From Mesorhizobium sp. GbtcB19 (GTDB taxonomy: Bacteria > Pseudomonadota > Alphaproteobacteria > Rhizobiales > Rhizobiaceae): a stretch of DNA of 64,000 nucleotides. How positions within the stretch are numbered: the stretch's first letter is position 1; the number at the start of each line of letters is the position of its first letter. The position numbers were made by a program, and so were the translations under genes. The DNA is taken from assembly GCF_019091085.1 (NCBI RefSeq), contig NZ_JAGXJY010000006.1, forward strand, positions 248,001-312,000. Reading direction: 5' to 3'. This document shows, piece by piece, positions 10,401 to 19,599 of this stretch. Below the pieces are notes generated by a model, which was not told the DNA's origin, did no database searches, and saw only the letters and a list, made by a program, of their open reading frames with translations.

Positions 10401-10490
10401 GCATGTCGCCCAAAAGTGCGTAGCGGTTTTGGGAGAACGACATGCCTCAAGACAAATTTTTGAAGCGCGTCGCCTGGACGCGCTTTAAAA
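10401..10490. repeat. Intergenic palindromic repeat, class E (GCATGTCG type)
   Basis: Two hairpins in tandem. GCATGTCG pairs with CGACATGC across CCCAAAAGTGCGTAGCGGTTTTGGGAGAA, which itself pairs CCCAAAA with TTTTGGG. Then AAGCGCGTC pairs perfectly with GACGCGCTT around GCCTG. The overall plan is like the A-D repeat class but the sequence differs. It lies between the divergent hydrolase and bioY genes, so their promoters must lie in or beside it. Confidence 0.65.
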
Positions 10491-10536
10491 GCCAGCAAAT
10501 CAGCCACCCAGTGAATCAGCCAGAACGGGGAAGACC

Positions 10537-11127
10537 ATGGCAACTGCAACCACGATGCGTCCGCTCGCTTCTCTCACTTTGCCGGATCGCGGCGCTGCCC
10601 GGCTCGCCACCCAGCTCTTTCTGGCGCTCGCCGGAACCTTGCTGCTCACGCTTTCGGCCAAGACGAAAGTGGTGCTCGGCCCGGTCGACATTTCATTGCA
10701 GACGCTCGCCGTGCTGCTGATCGCTTCGGCCTTCGGCCTGCGACTGGCGGTGGCTACGCTGCTTCTCTACCTCGCCGAGGGCGCTTTTGGCTGGCCCGTC
10801 TTCCAGGGCACGCCGGAAAAAGGCATCGGTATCGCCTATATGCTGGGCTCGACCGGCGGCTACCTTGCCGGCTTCGTGGTCATGGCGGCAATTACCGGCT
10901 GGGCCGCCGATCGCGGCTGGGACCGCAATCCCTTCAAGTTGTTCGGCGCCATGCTGACTGGCGAGGTGGTCATGATGGCCATGGGCTTTGCCTGGCTGGC
11001 GGTGCTGATCGGACCGGAAAAGTCCTGGCAGTTCGGCGTCCTGCCCTTCATCGTCGGCGACCTGATCAAGGTGGCCCTGGCCGCCAGCCTGGTGCCGGCC
11101 GTGTGGGCGCTGCTCAAGCGCGGCTGA
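10537..11127 (+). CDS. bioY: Biotin transporter BioY (ECF S component)
   Basis: 196 residues with about six membrane helices in the inner membrane. BioY binds and imports biotin, alone or with the ECF energising module. Family hallmarks are the N-terminal helix ending KTKVVLGPVDISLQTLAVLLIAS, the FGWPVFQGTPEKG loop and GSTGGYLAGFVVMAAITGWAADRG. ATG 10537 follows GGGGAAGACC, a fair ribosome binding site. No bioM/bioN or biotin synthesis gene is adjacent, so it is a solo BioY. I looked for the TTATMKATAA box of the BioR regulator upstream and did not find it. A good rho-independent terminator follows. Confidence 0.93.
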   Translation: MATATTMRPLASLTLPDRGAARLATQLFLALAGTLLLTLSAKTKVVLGPVDISLQTLAVLLIASAFGLRLAVATLLLYLAEGAFGWPVFQGTPEKGIGIAYMLGSTGGYLAGFVVMAAITGWAADRGWDRNPFKLFGAMLTGEVVMMAMGFAWLAVLIGPEKSWQFGVLPFIVGDLIKVALAASLVPAVWALLKRG

Positions 11128-11141
11128 GCCCGAGCGGCAGG

Positions 11142-11179
11142 AAAAAACCGGCGGAGCTGAACACCCGCCGGCTTTTTTA
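11142..11179 (+). terminator. Rho-independent terminator after bioY
   Basis: Stem CCGGCGG / CCGCCGG with loop AGCTGAACAC, flanked by an A-run on the left and TTTTTTAT on the right, starting 15 bp after the bioY stop. The A/T flanks make it potentially bidirectional. Confidence 0.85.
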
Positions 11180-11349
11180 TGTCCGCCTGCGCCCGGTCGA
11201 AGCGCTTTCCGGGCCAGGATGACGGCAAGTGGCGGGATTAAATCCGATATTAGGACATGCTAGGGCATAAACGAACGAGCCGACATACGAAACACGACCG
11301 CGGGCAGCTCGATAGCTGAGCATGCCCCGGCAGCTCGACGGAGAGCCTG

Positions 11350-12240
11350 TTGAAGGGAATAATTCTGGCCGGGGGAAGCGGAACACGCCTCTATCCGCTC
11401 ACGATAGCGGTCTCCAAGCAAATCCTGCCGATCTACGACAAGCCGATGATCTATTACCCGCTGAGCGTGCTGATGCTGGCGGGCATACGCCAGATCATGA
11501 TCATCTCGACGCCGCGCGACTTGCCGGTTTTCCAGGCTCTGCTCGGCGATGGCTCGGAATTCGGCCTCGAGCTTGCCTACGCCGAGCAGCCGCAGCCCAA
11601 CGGCCTCGCCGAAGCTTTCATCATCGGCCGCGATTTCATCGGCAAGGACAATGTTTCGATGATCCTCGGCGACAACATCTATTTCGGCGACGGGCTGTCC
11701 AAGCTCTGCCGGGCGGCAGCGTCGCGCGAAAGCGGCGCTTCGGTCTTCGCCTACCATGTCGAGGACCCCGAGCGTTATGGCGTGGTTTCGTTCGACAAGG
11801 CAACCGGCAGGGCGCTGACGATCGAGGAAAAGCCGCTCAAGCCGAAATCCAACTGGGCCGTCACCGGGCTCTATTTCTACGACAACAGGGTGGTCGACAT
11901 CGCCTCCACGATCCGGCCCTCGGCGCGCGGCGAGCTCGAGATCACGGCCGTCAACAACGCCTATCTGGAGCGCGGCGAGCTGCAGGTCCACCGGCTTGGT
12001 CGCGGCTATGCCTGGCTCGATACGGGCACGCATGACAGCCTGCACGAAGCGTCGTTCTTCGTGCGCACCATCGAACATCGCCAGGGTATCAAGGTCGCTT
12101 GCCCCGAGGAGATTGCCTTCGAGCAGGGCTGGCTCGACGCCGACAAGGTCCTCGACCGCGCGGCGCGCCTCGGCAAGAATGAATATGCCGCCTATCTGCG
12201 CCGGCGGGTCGCCGATCTGATGGAGGATCAAGGTGCTTGA
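11350..12240 (+). CDS. rfbA: Glucose-1-phosphate thymidylyltransferase
   Basis: First step of dTDP-L-rhamnose synthesis: dTTP + glucose-1-phosphate to dTDP-glucose. 296 residues, normal family length. The nucleotidyltransferase signature [11 protein letters not shown] is at residues 8-18, with the metal site in the LGDNIYFGD stretch near 110 and [19 protein letters not shown] near 160. The start is TTG 11350 with GGAG nine bases upstream; the frame has no nearby ATG that keeps the MKGIILAGG opening. It heads a four-gene operon with tiny overlaps (rfbC begins 8 bp before its stop). The terminator of bioY lies just upstream, so a promoter is expected in 11180-11340; none is obvious. Confidence 0.95.
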   Translation: MKGIILAGGSGTRLYPLTIAVSKQILPIYDKPMIYYPLSVLMLAGIRQIMIISTPRDLPVFQALLGDGSEFGLELAYAEQPQPNGLAEAFIIGRDFIGKDNVSMILGDNIYFGDGLSKLCRAAASRESGASVFAYHVEDPERYGVVSFDKATGRALTIEEKPLKPKSNWAVTGLYFYDNRVVDIASTIRPSARGELEITAVNNAYLERGELQVHRLGRGYAWLDTGTHDSLHEASFFVRTIEHRQGIKVACPEEIAFEQGWLDADKVLDRAARLGKNEYAAYLRRRVADLMEDQGA

Positions 12241-12783
12241 GGTCAGGACGCTCGACCTGGAGGGCGTGCTGGAGATCGTGCCGAAGCGGCACGGTGACGC
12301 GCGCGGCTATTTCTGCGAGACCTGGAATGCGGAGCGCTTTGCTGAAGCCGGCATCGACCTGACCTTCGTGCAGGACAACCATTCCTACTCCGCGGCCGCG
12401 GGCGTCCTGCGCGGCCTGCACTATCAATTGCCGCCGCGCGCCCAGGACAAGCTGTTGCGCGTCGTGCGGGGCAGCGTCTTCGATGTCGTCGTCGATATCC
12501 GCCGTTCTTCGCCGACCTTCGGAAAATGGTCGGCCTTGGAGGTCTCGGCCGAGAAGGGAAACCAGATCCTGGTGCCGAAGGGATATGCGCACGGCTTCGT
12601 CACGCTCGTGCCGGACACCGAGATCCTGTACAAGGTCACCGATAGCTATTCGCCGGAGCATGACCGGTCGATCCGTTTCGACGACCCCGCCATCGGTATT
12701 GCGTGGCCGTCGCTTGCCGGCGGCTTCCAGCTCTCGGACAAGGATCGCAAGGCGCCAATGCTGGGTGAGGCAGAGGTTTTCGC

Positions 12784-12787
<4 letters not shown>
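12233..12787 (+). CDS. rfbC: dTDP-4-dehydrorhamnose 3,5-epimerase
   Basis: 184 residues, a one-domain cupin enzyme. It epimerises dTDP-4-keto-6-deoxyglucose at C3 and C5 (third step of the pathway). The RmlC signature is present: [13 protein letters not shown] near 24, [21 protein letters not shown] near 42-63 with the catalytic His in [24 protein letters not shown] near 82, and PKGYAHGF near 118. GTG 12233 overlaps the end of rfbA by 8 bp, and GGAGGATCAAG sits just upstream as the ribosome binding site within rfbA. Confidence 0.95.
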
Positions 12788-13880
<1,093 letters not shown>

Positions 13881-13884
<4 letters not shown>

Positions 13885-14777
13885 GGCTTGCCGTCACCGG
13901 ACGCGACGGCCAGGTTGCCGCCAGCCTGATCGAGTTGGCTCAGGGGCGAAGCGGCATCGAGGTCGTTGCCGTCGGCAGGCCGGCACTGGATCTGGCGCGC
14001 CCCGACACGGTGTTTTCGGCGCTGGAGGCGGCAAGACCGGATATCGTCGTTTCCGCCGCCGCCTATACTGCCGTCGATCAGGCCGAGGACGAGAAGGACC
14101 TGGCCTTCACCATCAACGCCGTGGGCGCGGGCAAGGTCGCCGAGGCGGCAGGAAAACTCGGCGTTCCCGTCATCCATTTGTCGACCGACTATGTCTTCGA
14201 TGGCGCCAAGGCAATCGCCTATGTGGAAACGGACGCAACCGCGCCGCTCGGCGTCTATGGGGCCTCCAAGCTCGCCGGTGAGAACGCGGTCGCTGCCGCC
14301 AATCCGCGTCACCTCATCCTGCGCACCGCCTGGGTCTACAGCCCGTTCGGAAAGAACTTCGTCAAGACGATGCTGAGGCTCGCCGCCGGCCGCGACGAGA
14401 TTTCCGTCGTCGCCGATCAATGGGGCAATCCGACATCGGCGCCCGACATTGCCGAGGCGATCCTGCGCGCGGCCGCTGTCCTTGGCGGCCGGGACAAGGG
14501 CGCTGCCTTCGGCGTCTATCATCTGGCCGGCAGCGGCGAGACCAACTGGAGCGGCTTTGCCCGCCACATCCTGGAGACGAGCAGGGCGCTTGGCGGCCCG
14601 CATGCCCGCATTCGCGACATCACGACCGCCGACTACCCGACAAAAGCAAGGCGGCCGGCGAATTCGCGGCTGTCGAGCGCCAAATTCGCGGCCGCGTTCG
14701 GCTGGACCGCGCCGGATTGGCGTGAGTCGACCGCGGCTGTCGTGGGCCGTATCGTCGCCGATCATCCTGGACGCTGA
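13881..14777 (+). CDS. rfbD: dTDP-4-dehydrorhamnose reductase
   Basis: Final step: reduces dTDP-4-keto-L-rhamnose to dTDP-L-rhamnose with NAD(P)H. 298 residues from GTG 13881, which overlaps the rfbB stop by 4 bp. An upstream in-frame ATG at 13797 would run far into rfbB and is rejected. The RmlD layout is [16 protein letters not shown] at the N-terminus, [16 protein letters not shown] near 56, STDYVFDG near 97, [12 protein letters not shown] near 125 and [17 protein letters not shown] near 147. It completes the dTDP-rhamnose operon in the order A-C-B-D. Confidence 0.94.
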
Positions 14778-14992
14778 TCGAGAGTTCTCGCCATGGACTC
14801 TGCGCTGCGGCGTCGAACATCGGCAATATGACGCGATGTGAACAAAAAACCTCTGGCGATACGCCCGACTCCGCGCTATTGCGATAACGGGTAAGGGGGT
14901 CAGGAGCTTGCAATCTAGAGTGGCGGCGGATGCGGTTTGTCCGGTGCCAGTCGGGTGATTGTATTCCCGTGCCTGGAGTTCAGTGCCACCCT

Positions 14993-17011
14993 ATGACGTC
15001 CTATGTAGAAGCCGTATCTGGACTCCGGCCTAAGATGCGGCGCGCCATCATCATGATCCAGGATCTCGTCATGGTCCTGATCGCCGTGGCATTGAGCCTG
15101 ATCCTGTCGCAGTCGCGGCTTTCTTTCGAGGCGTTGTCCTATGGCGGACTGGCCTGCTGGACGGTGATCGTGCTCGTCGCCCACCTGCTGTTTCGGTATT
15201 GCGGCCTCTACAACACCGTCTGGCGCTTTGCTTCCACGCCCGATTTCTTCAACATCCTGAAGGGCTGCGGAATACTGACGGTGGTCCTCTATGTGACCTC
15301 GCTCGCCTTCCGCTTCTCTTTCCAGCCTGTCGCCGGCCTCAACGAGCGCCAGTTCATCGTCTTTTTCCTCGTCTCCTTCACCATTATTTCCGCGCCGAGG
15401 CTTTACTACCGCTTCCTTCGCGACGGCGCGAGCTGGCGCATCCTGCGCCGCACCCCCGGCGACGCGCCGATCAGGCAAGCGCTCTTCATCGGCCGGCTGA
15501 GCGAGGCTGACGTGATCGTGCGCTTCACCCGCACGGCGGTGCCGGCCGAATATGCCATTCGCGGCATCATGGCGACCGAGAGCGATGCGCCGCTCGGCAC
15601 TCAGATCCAGGGCGTTCCCGTGGTGGCGGTCCGTCCGCGCCTGGTCGATGTCCTGGAGGAATATGTCAAAGGAACGGAGAATCTCGACTTCGTCATCTTC
15701 GGCAAGGGTGTCGAGCGCGAGATCGAGGACTATGCCGAACTGGTGCGCATTGCCCGCCACAGCGGCATCACCGTCGTCCAGTTCTCCGGACTTTCCGAAC
15801 TGGGACAGGGCGGCAAGCTGGTTCTCGACGCGGTCGAGATGGAAACGATCATGCGCCGTTCGGCCGTTGCCACGGATGTCGAACGCATCGGCGCTTTTGT
15901 CGAGGGCAAGCGCGTGCTGGTCACCGGCGGCGCCGGCTCGATCGGCCGCGTGCTCGTCAAGCGCTCGCTGGAGCTCGGCGCCGAGGCGGTCCTGGTCGCC
16001 GACAATTCCGAGTTCGGCATCTTCCAGCTCGATCAGCTGGTCGAGGATGGCGAGCGCGACCGGCTGACCAGCCGTATCGTCGACGTCACCGACCGGCGCC
16101 AGATGATGCGCCTCGTCAAGGAGTTCGAGCCCGCAATCATTTTCCACGCCGCCGCGCTGAAGCATGTGCCGATCCTCGAGGAGAACTGGGAAGCGGCGAT
16201 CGAGACCAATGTTTTCGGCACACTTGCCTGCGCCGAGGTCGCCGCCAAATGCGGTGTCCCGCAATTTCTGCTTATCTCCAGCGACAAGGCGGTGGACCCG
16301 ACATCGGTGCTCGGCATCACCAAGCGGGCGGCCGAGCAGATCGTCGCCTCGCTGCATGAGATGCATGCCGCGCGTCCGTCCGCGTCGAATGGCATCGGGC
16401 TGAACGGCCATGATGCCGTCGGCCGCAATCCGGGGACCAAATTCATCGCCGTGCGTTTCGGCAATGTCTTCGGCTCCAACGGCTCGGTGGCGACGATCTT
16501 CCAGGCCCAGATCGAGGCCGGCGGCCCGCTCACCATCACCGACCGTCGCATGACCCGCTATTTCATGACCGTTGCCGAGGCCGTCGATCTGGTCATCATG
16601 TCGGCCGCCGACGCCGAGCAGCGTCAGGGCGCGGACGACTATGCCATCTATATGCTCGACATGGGCAAGCCGGTGCCGATTCTCGAAGTGGCCGAAACGA
16701 TGATCCGCATGGCCGGCAAAAGTCCCTACACCGACATTCAGATACGCTTCACCGGCGTCAGGCCCGGCGAAAAGCTGCATGAGACGCTGCACGGCGACAA
16801 TGAGGAAGTGGTCAAGCTCGATACCGCCAAGATCTTCGGCCTCAGGACCGAGGTCCTGGGCTGGCCGAAAATCCAGGCCGGGCTGACCGCGCTGCAAGCC
16901 GCCGTCCGTGATCAGGACAAGGCAACGGCTCTGGCGGTGCTGACGGGAGTGCACGAGGCGCTGAACACGCCGGATCGAATTGTGCCGAAGGCGGCAAGCC
17001 AATCGGCCTGA
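14993..17011 (+). CDS. Nucleotide-sugar 4,6-dehydratase, WbpM/CapD/FlaA1 type, membrane-anchored
   Basis: 672 residues from ATG 14993 (MTSYVEAVSG, with GGAG 14 bases upstream); ATG 14930 is an alternative giving 693. The first 150 residues hold about four membrane helices. A CoA-binding-like Rossmann segment follows, then the SDR catalytic domain with VLVTGGAGSIGR near residue 307, HAAALKHVPILEENW near 387 and the SSDKAVDPTSVLGITKR block near 430, in which Met replaces the usual Tyr as in inverting and related dehydratases. The family converts UDP-GlcNAc to the 4-keto-6-deoxy sugar. Together with the initiating transferase and the reductase downstream this resembles the WreV/WreU/WreQ set for QuiNAc in Rhizobium etli; that assignment is inference. 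Confidence 0.88.
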   Translation: MTSYVEAVSGLRPKMRRAIIMIQDLVMVLIAVALSLILSQSRLSFEALSYGGLACWTVIVLVAHLLFRYCGLYNTVWRFASTPDFFNILKGCGILTVVLYVTSLAFRFSFQPVAGLNERQFIVFFLVSFTIISAPRLYYRFLRDGASWRILRRTPGDAPIRQALFIGRLSEADVIVRFTRTAVPAEYAIRGIMATESDAPLGTQIQGVPVVAVRPRLVDVLEEYVKGTENLDFVIFGKGVEREIEDYAELVRIARHSGITVVQFSGLSELGQGGKLVLDAVEMETIMRRSAVATDVERIGAFVEGKRVLVTGGAGSIGRVLVKRSLELGAEAVLVADNSEFGIFQLDQLVEDGERDRLTSRIVDVTDRRQMMRLVKEFEPAIIFHAAALKHVPILEENWEAAIETNVFGTLACAEVAAKCGVPQFLLISSDKAVDPTSVLGITKRAAEQIVASLHEMHAARPSASNGIGLNGHDAVGRNPGTKFIAVRFGNVFGSNGSVATIFQAQIEAGGPLTITDRRMTRYFMTVAEAVDLVIMSAADAEQRQGADDYAIYMLDMGKPVPILEVAETMIRMAGKSPYTDIQIRFTGVRPGEKLHETLHGDNEEVVKLDTAKIFGLRTEVLGWPKIQAGLTALQAAVRDQDKATALAVLTGVHEALNTPDRIVPKAASQSA

Positions 17012-17012
17012 A

Positions 17013-17105
17013 AACAGTACCAGAAAAAGTCATGAAAGGTTTTTCGCTCGAATTTGCGTCAAAAGCCCGAAATCGCATCAAAACAACGAGTTTGAGCGGT
17101 TCACC
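17013..17105. repeat. RIME-like intergenic repeat, diverged copy C
   Basis: Begins two bases after the dehydratase stop. It shares with copy A the order CCAGAAAAAGT, GGTTTTTCG, GAATTTGCGTCAAAA and GAGCGGTT, but its second block (GAAATCGCATCAAAACAA) looks like a partial internal duplication of GAATTTGCGTCAAAA. Decayed relative to copies A and B. Confidence 0.5.
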
Positions 17106-17201
17106 CTCGCCCACCAAGGGATGTACCGCTCCAGGCTGTCTTGCCCATGCGTGACCATTATTTTAGCGTGCCCGGATATCGGCAGCGGGCGATTTCAAAT
17201 T

Positions 17202-18134
17202 GTGAGTGGGCAAGATCAGCGCGTGGCCGTTCTTCTGGGCACGAAGGACGGCGCGGCATTCATCAATCAGCAATTGGAGTCCCTGGCTGCGCAGTCCTGG
17301 CCCCGCGTCGATCTCTGGGTTTCCGATGACGGCTCGACCGACGGCACGGCGTCCTTCATCGAGGCGTGGCGGACCCACTGGACCAAAGGCTGCGTCACGC
17401 TGGTGGACGGCCCGCGGCAGGGCTTTGCCGCCAATTTCCGTTCGATGATCATCGATCCGCGCATCCAGGCCGACTACTACGCCTTTTGCGACCAGGACGA
17501 TGTCTGGGAGCGCGACAGGCTGGAAAGCGCCATCCGTTGGATGGAATCCCAGGATCCGGCGGCGCCGCTCCTGTTCTGCTCGCGCACGGCGACCATTTCG
17601 GAGACCGGCGAGGCGGCCGGCCATTCGCCGCTGTTCCCGCGCCCGCCCTCGTTTCGCAACGCCCTCGTGCAAAGCATCGCCGGCGGCAACACCATGCTGC
17701 TCAACCGCAAGGCGCGCGACCTTTTGGCGAAAGCCTCGGCAAGAACCGAGTTCGTCAGCCACGACTGGTGGGCCTATCTCATCGTTGCCGCCGGCGGAGG
17801 CACGATCCGCTACGACCCGCGGCCGCTGGTCAGATACCGCCAGCACGGGGCAAATCTCGTCGGCGCCAATGTCTCGTGGCGGGCGAGATTCAGCAGGATA
17901 GGACGACTGCGCAAAGGCCAGTTCGCCGCCTGGACCGACAGCAATCTCAGCGGCCTGGTCGTCAACCGGGATCTGCTGACATCCGATGCCGAGCATTGCC
18001 TTGAGATGTTCATCGAGGCGCGCAAGAGTGCTGTGTTGAGGCGCTTCAGCCTGTTACGCAAGAGCGGGGTCTACCGGCAGACCTTCCTGGGAACGTTGGG
18101 GCTCTATCTCGCCGTTCTGCGGCGCTGGATTTGA
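17202..18134 (+). CDS. Glycosyltransferase family 2 (rhamnosyltransferase-like)
   Basis: 310 residues from GTG 17202 (MSGQDQRVAVLLGTKDG). ATG 17121 is an in-frame alternative, but it adds a cysteine-rich segment next to repeat C and its AGGG is too close to the start. The GT-A fold shows VAVLLGTKDGAAFINQQLESL at the N-terminus, WVSDDGSTDGT near residue 43 (the DDGS nucleotide site), YAFCDQDDVWERDRL near 93 (the DxD-like site) and SHDWWAYL near 187. This arrangement is common in glycosyltransferases that add rhamnose or related sugars to surface polysaccharides. The sugar transferase gene starts 2 bp after its stop, so they are probably cotranscribed. Confidence 0.85.
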   Translation: MSGQDQRVAVLLGTKDGAAFINQQLESLAAQSWPRVDLWVSDDGSTDGTASFIEAWRTHWTKGCVTLVDGPRQGFAANFRSMIIDPRIQADYYAFCDQDDVWERDRLESAIRWMESQDPAAPLLFCSRTATISETGEAAGHSPLFPRPPSFRNALVQSIAGGNTMLLNRKARDLLAKASARTEFVSHDWWAYLIVAAGGGTIRYDPRPLVRYRQHGANLVGANVSWRARFSRIGRLRKGQFAAWTDSNLSGLVVNRDLLTSDAEHCLEMFIEARKSAVLRRFSLLRKSGVYRQTFLGTLGLYLAVLRRWI

Positions 18135-18136
18135 CC

Positions 18137-18673
18137 ATGACGGCGAAGCGCGCGCTCGACCTGGCGGTCGCTGCTCCGATGCTGGTGCTGGCGGTTCCGG
18201 TCCTGCTTGTCGCGATGCTGGCGATCCGGGTGACCTCTCCCGGCCCGGCCATCTTCTCGCAAATCCGCGTCGGCCGTAACGGAGCCCCCTTTGCGTGCCA
18301 TAAGCTGCGCACGATGCATCGCGAAACGCCGTCACTGCCTACCCACGAGGCGCCGGCGAGTTCGGTCACGGCTGTCGGCAAGACGCTGCGTGCGACCAAG
18401 ATCGACGAACTGCCGCAGCTCTGGAACGTGCTCAAGGGCGAGATGAGCCTTGTCGGGCCGCGCCCATGCCTGCCGACCCAGACGGAACTGATCGAACGGC
18501 GCAGGGAACTGGGCGTGCTTGCCGCGCTGCCGGGCATCACCGGGCTGGCGCAGATCAAGGGGATCGACATGTCGGATCCAAAACGCTGCGCCGAGACCGA
18601 CGCGGCCTACCTCGAGGCCGCCTCCACCGGTCTCGATCTCAAGATATTGCTGGGCACGTTCTACCGCGCTTGA
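18137..18673 (+). CDS. Initiating sugar-phosphate transferase (bacterial sugar transferase family)
   Basis: 178 residues: only the catalytic membrane-associated domain of the WcaJ/PglC superfamily, without the large multi-helix N-terminus. MTAKRALDLAVAAPMLVLAVPVLLVAMLAIRVTS shows the KRxLDL motif and re-entrant helix, followed by GPAIFSQIRVGRNGAPFACHKLRTM near residue 36, TKIDELPQLWNVLKGEMSLVGPRP near 86 (Asp-Glu catalytic dyad) and LPGITGLAQIKG near 127. It transfers a sugar-1-phosphate to undecaprenyl phosphate and so starts a polysaccharide repeat unit. The start is ATG 18137; TTG 18131 overlapping the previous stop is possible. Its 3' end overlaps the convergent reductase gene by 13 bp. 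Confidence 0.88.
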   Translation: MTAKRALDLAVAAPMLVLAVPVLLVAMLAIRVTSPGPAIFSQIRVGRNGAPFACHKLRTMHRETPSLPTHEAPASSVTAVGKTLRATKIDELPQLWNVLKGEMSLVGPRPCLPTQTELIERRRELGVLAALPGITGLAQIKGIDMSDPKRCAETDAAYLEAASTGLDLKILLGTFYRA

Positions 18674-19599
18674 CCAGCCCGTCGCGTCAGCTCCTCGAGC
18701 CGGCCGAGCGTGTCGGTTTCCGGCATCCAGCCTTCCGAGGCCAGCAGCGAGACGTCGCAGACCTGCGTTGCCACCAAAGCCTGCCACGACGCCTGTCTGC
18801 CGAGCAACGTCGCCGACAGCCGGAACGGCCAGGCCGGTATGGGCAGGAGCCGGGTCGGCCGGCCGTATCCGCGCCGGAATGCGGCGATGATGTCCGACAT
18901 CGCGACCGGCGAGGCATCGCCCAGAATATAGATCGGGCGCGGCGACGTCGGACGGGTCAGGAGATGCGTCACCGCCCCGGCCACCGCGTCCTGCGATATG
19001 AGCGAACGCACCGCCGCCAAAGCGGCTGCGGGCAGCGGCAAGCCAGTGGCTGCGAGCCGCATCAGGCCGCGCAGATTTCCCTTCATGCCGTCGCCATAGA
19101 CCGGTGGCAGTCGCAGCGCCGTCGCGCCGTCGCGTCCGGCCGTTGCGAAAGCCTTCAGCATTTCGATCTCGCCCTCGCGCTTGGAACGCCCGTAGGCGCA
19201 TTGCGGGGCAGGGGGCGTGGCCTCGTCGATGGTGCCGCTGAAACCGGGTCCCACGACGGCGCGGATCGAGGAAAGGTAGATGAAGCGCCCGGCGGTGCGC
19301 GTCGCGGCCGCCTGGGCAAGCCGTCCGGTCAGTGTCGCATTGACGGCTCGAAAATCGGCCCCGCCGGCGCCGCTATCATTGTTGAGCGCCGCGCAGTGGA
19401 CAACATGCGTGACGTCGCGAATCAGCGCCTGAAAGGCTTCCTCCGGCGCGTCGGCGCCAGGCAGCGCCACGGCATCGTCCGCGCCTTCCAGCGGTTGCTG
19501 CGCGCGGGAGGCGATCCGTATGTCAAATCCGGCCTCGCGCAACCGGCCGACGACCCGGCTTCCGACAAAACCTGTCGCGCCGGTGACCAGGACTTTCAT
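18661..19599 (-). CDS. NAD-dependent epimerase/dehydratase (WbpV/WreQ-like 4-reductase candidate)
   Basis: 312 residues, an extended SDR enzyme. NAD motif LVTGATGFVGSRVV at residues 4-17, VVHCAALNNDSG near 70, LSSIRAVVGPG near 107 and the catalytic YGRSKREGE near 131. The combination of a CapD-type dehydratase, a short initiating transferase and this protein matches the three-gene set that makes and commits UDP-QuiNAc in other Gram-negative O-antigen loci, so a role as a 4-ketosugar reductase is likely but not proven. ATG 19599 overlaps the stop of the upstream ligase-like gene by 4 bp (ATGA), so the two are cotranscribed on the minus strand. Confidence 0.8.
   Translation of the reverse strand: MKVLVTGATGFVGSRVVGRLREAGFDIRIASRAQQPLEGADDAVALPGADAPEEAFQALIRDVTHVVHCAALNNDSGAGGADFRAVNATLTGRLAQAAATRTAGRFIYLSSIRAVVGPGFSGTIDEATPPAPQCAYGRSKREGEIEMLKAFATAGRDGATALRLPPVYGDGMKGNLRGLMRLAATGLPLPAAALAAVRSLISQDAVAGAVTHLLTRPTSPRPIYILGDASPVAMSDIIAAFRRGYGRPTRLLPIPAWPFRLSATLLGRQASWQALVATQVCDVSLLASEGWMPETDTLGRLEELTRRAGQAR

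Noticed and set aside
10331..10536. BioR-type operator before bioY
   Set aside because: No TTATMKATAA-like site found. The region is taken up by the class E palindromic repeat.
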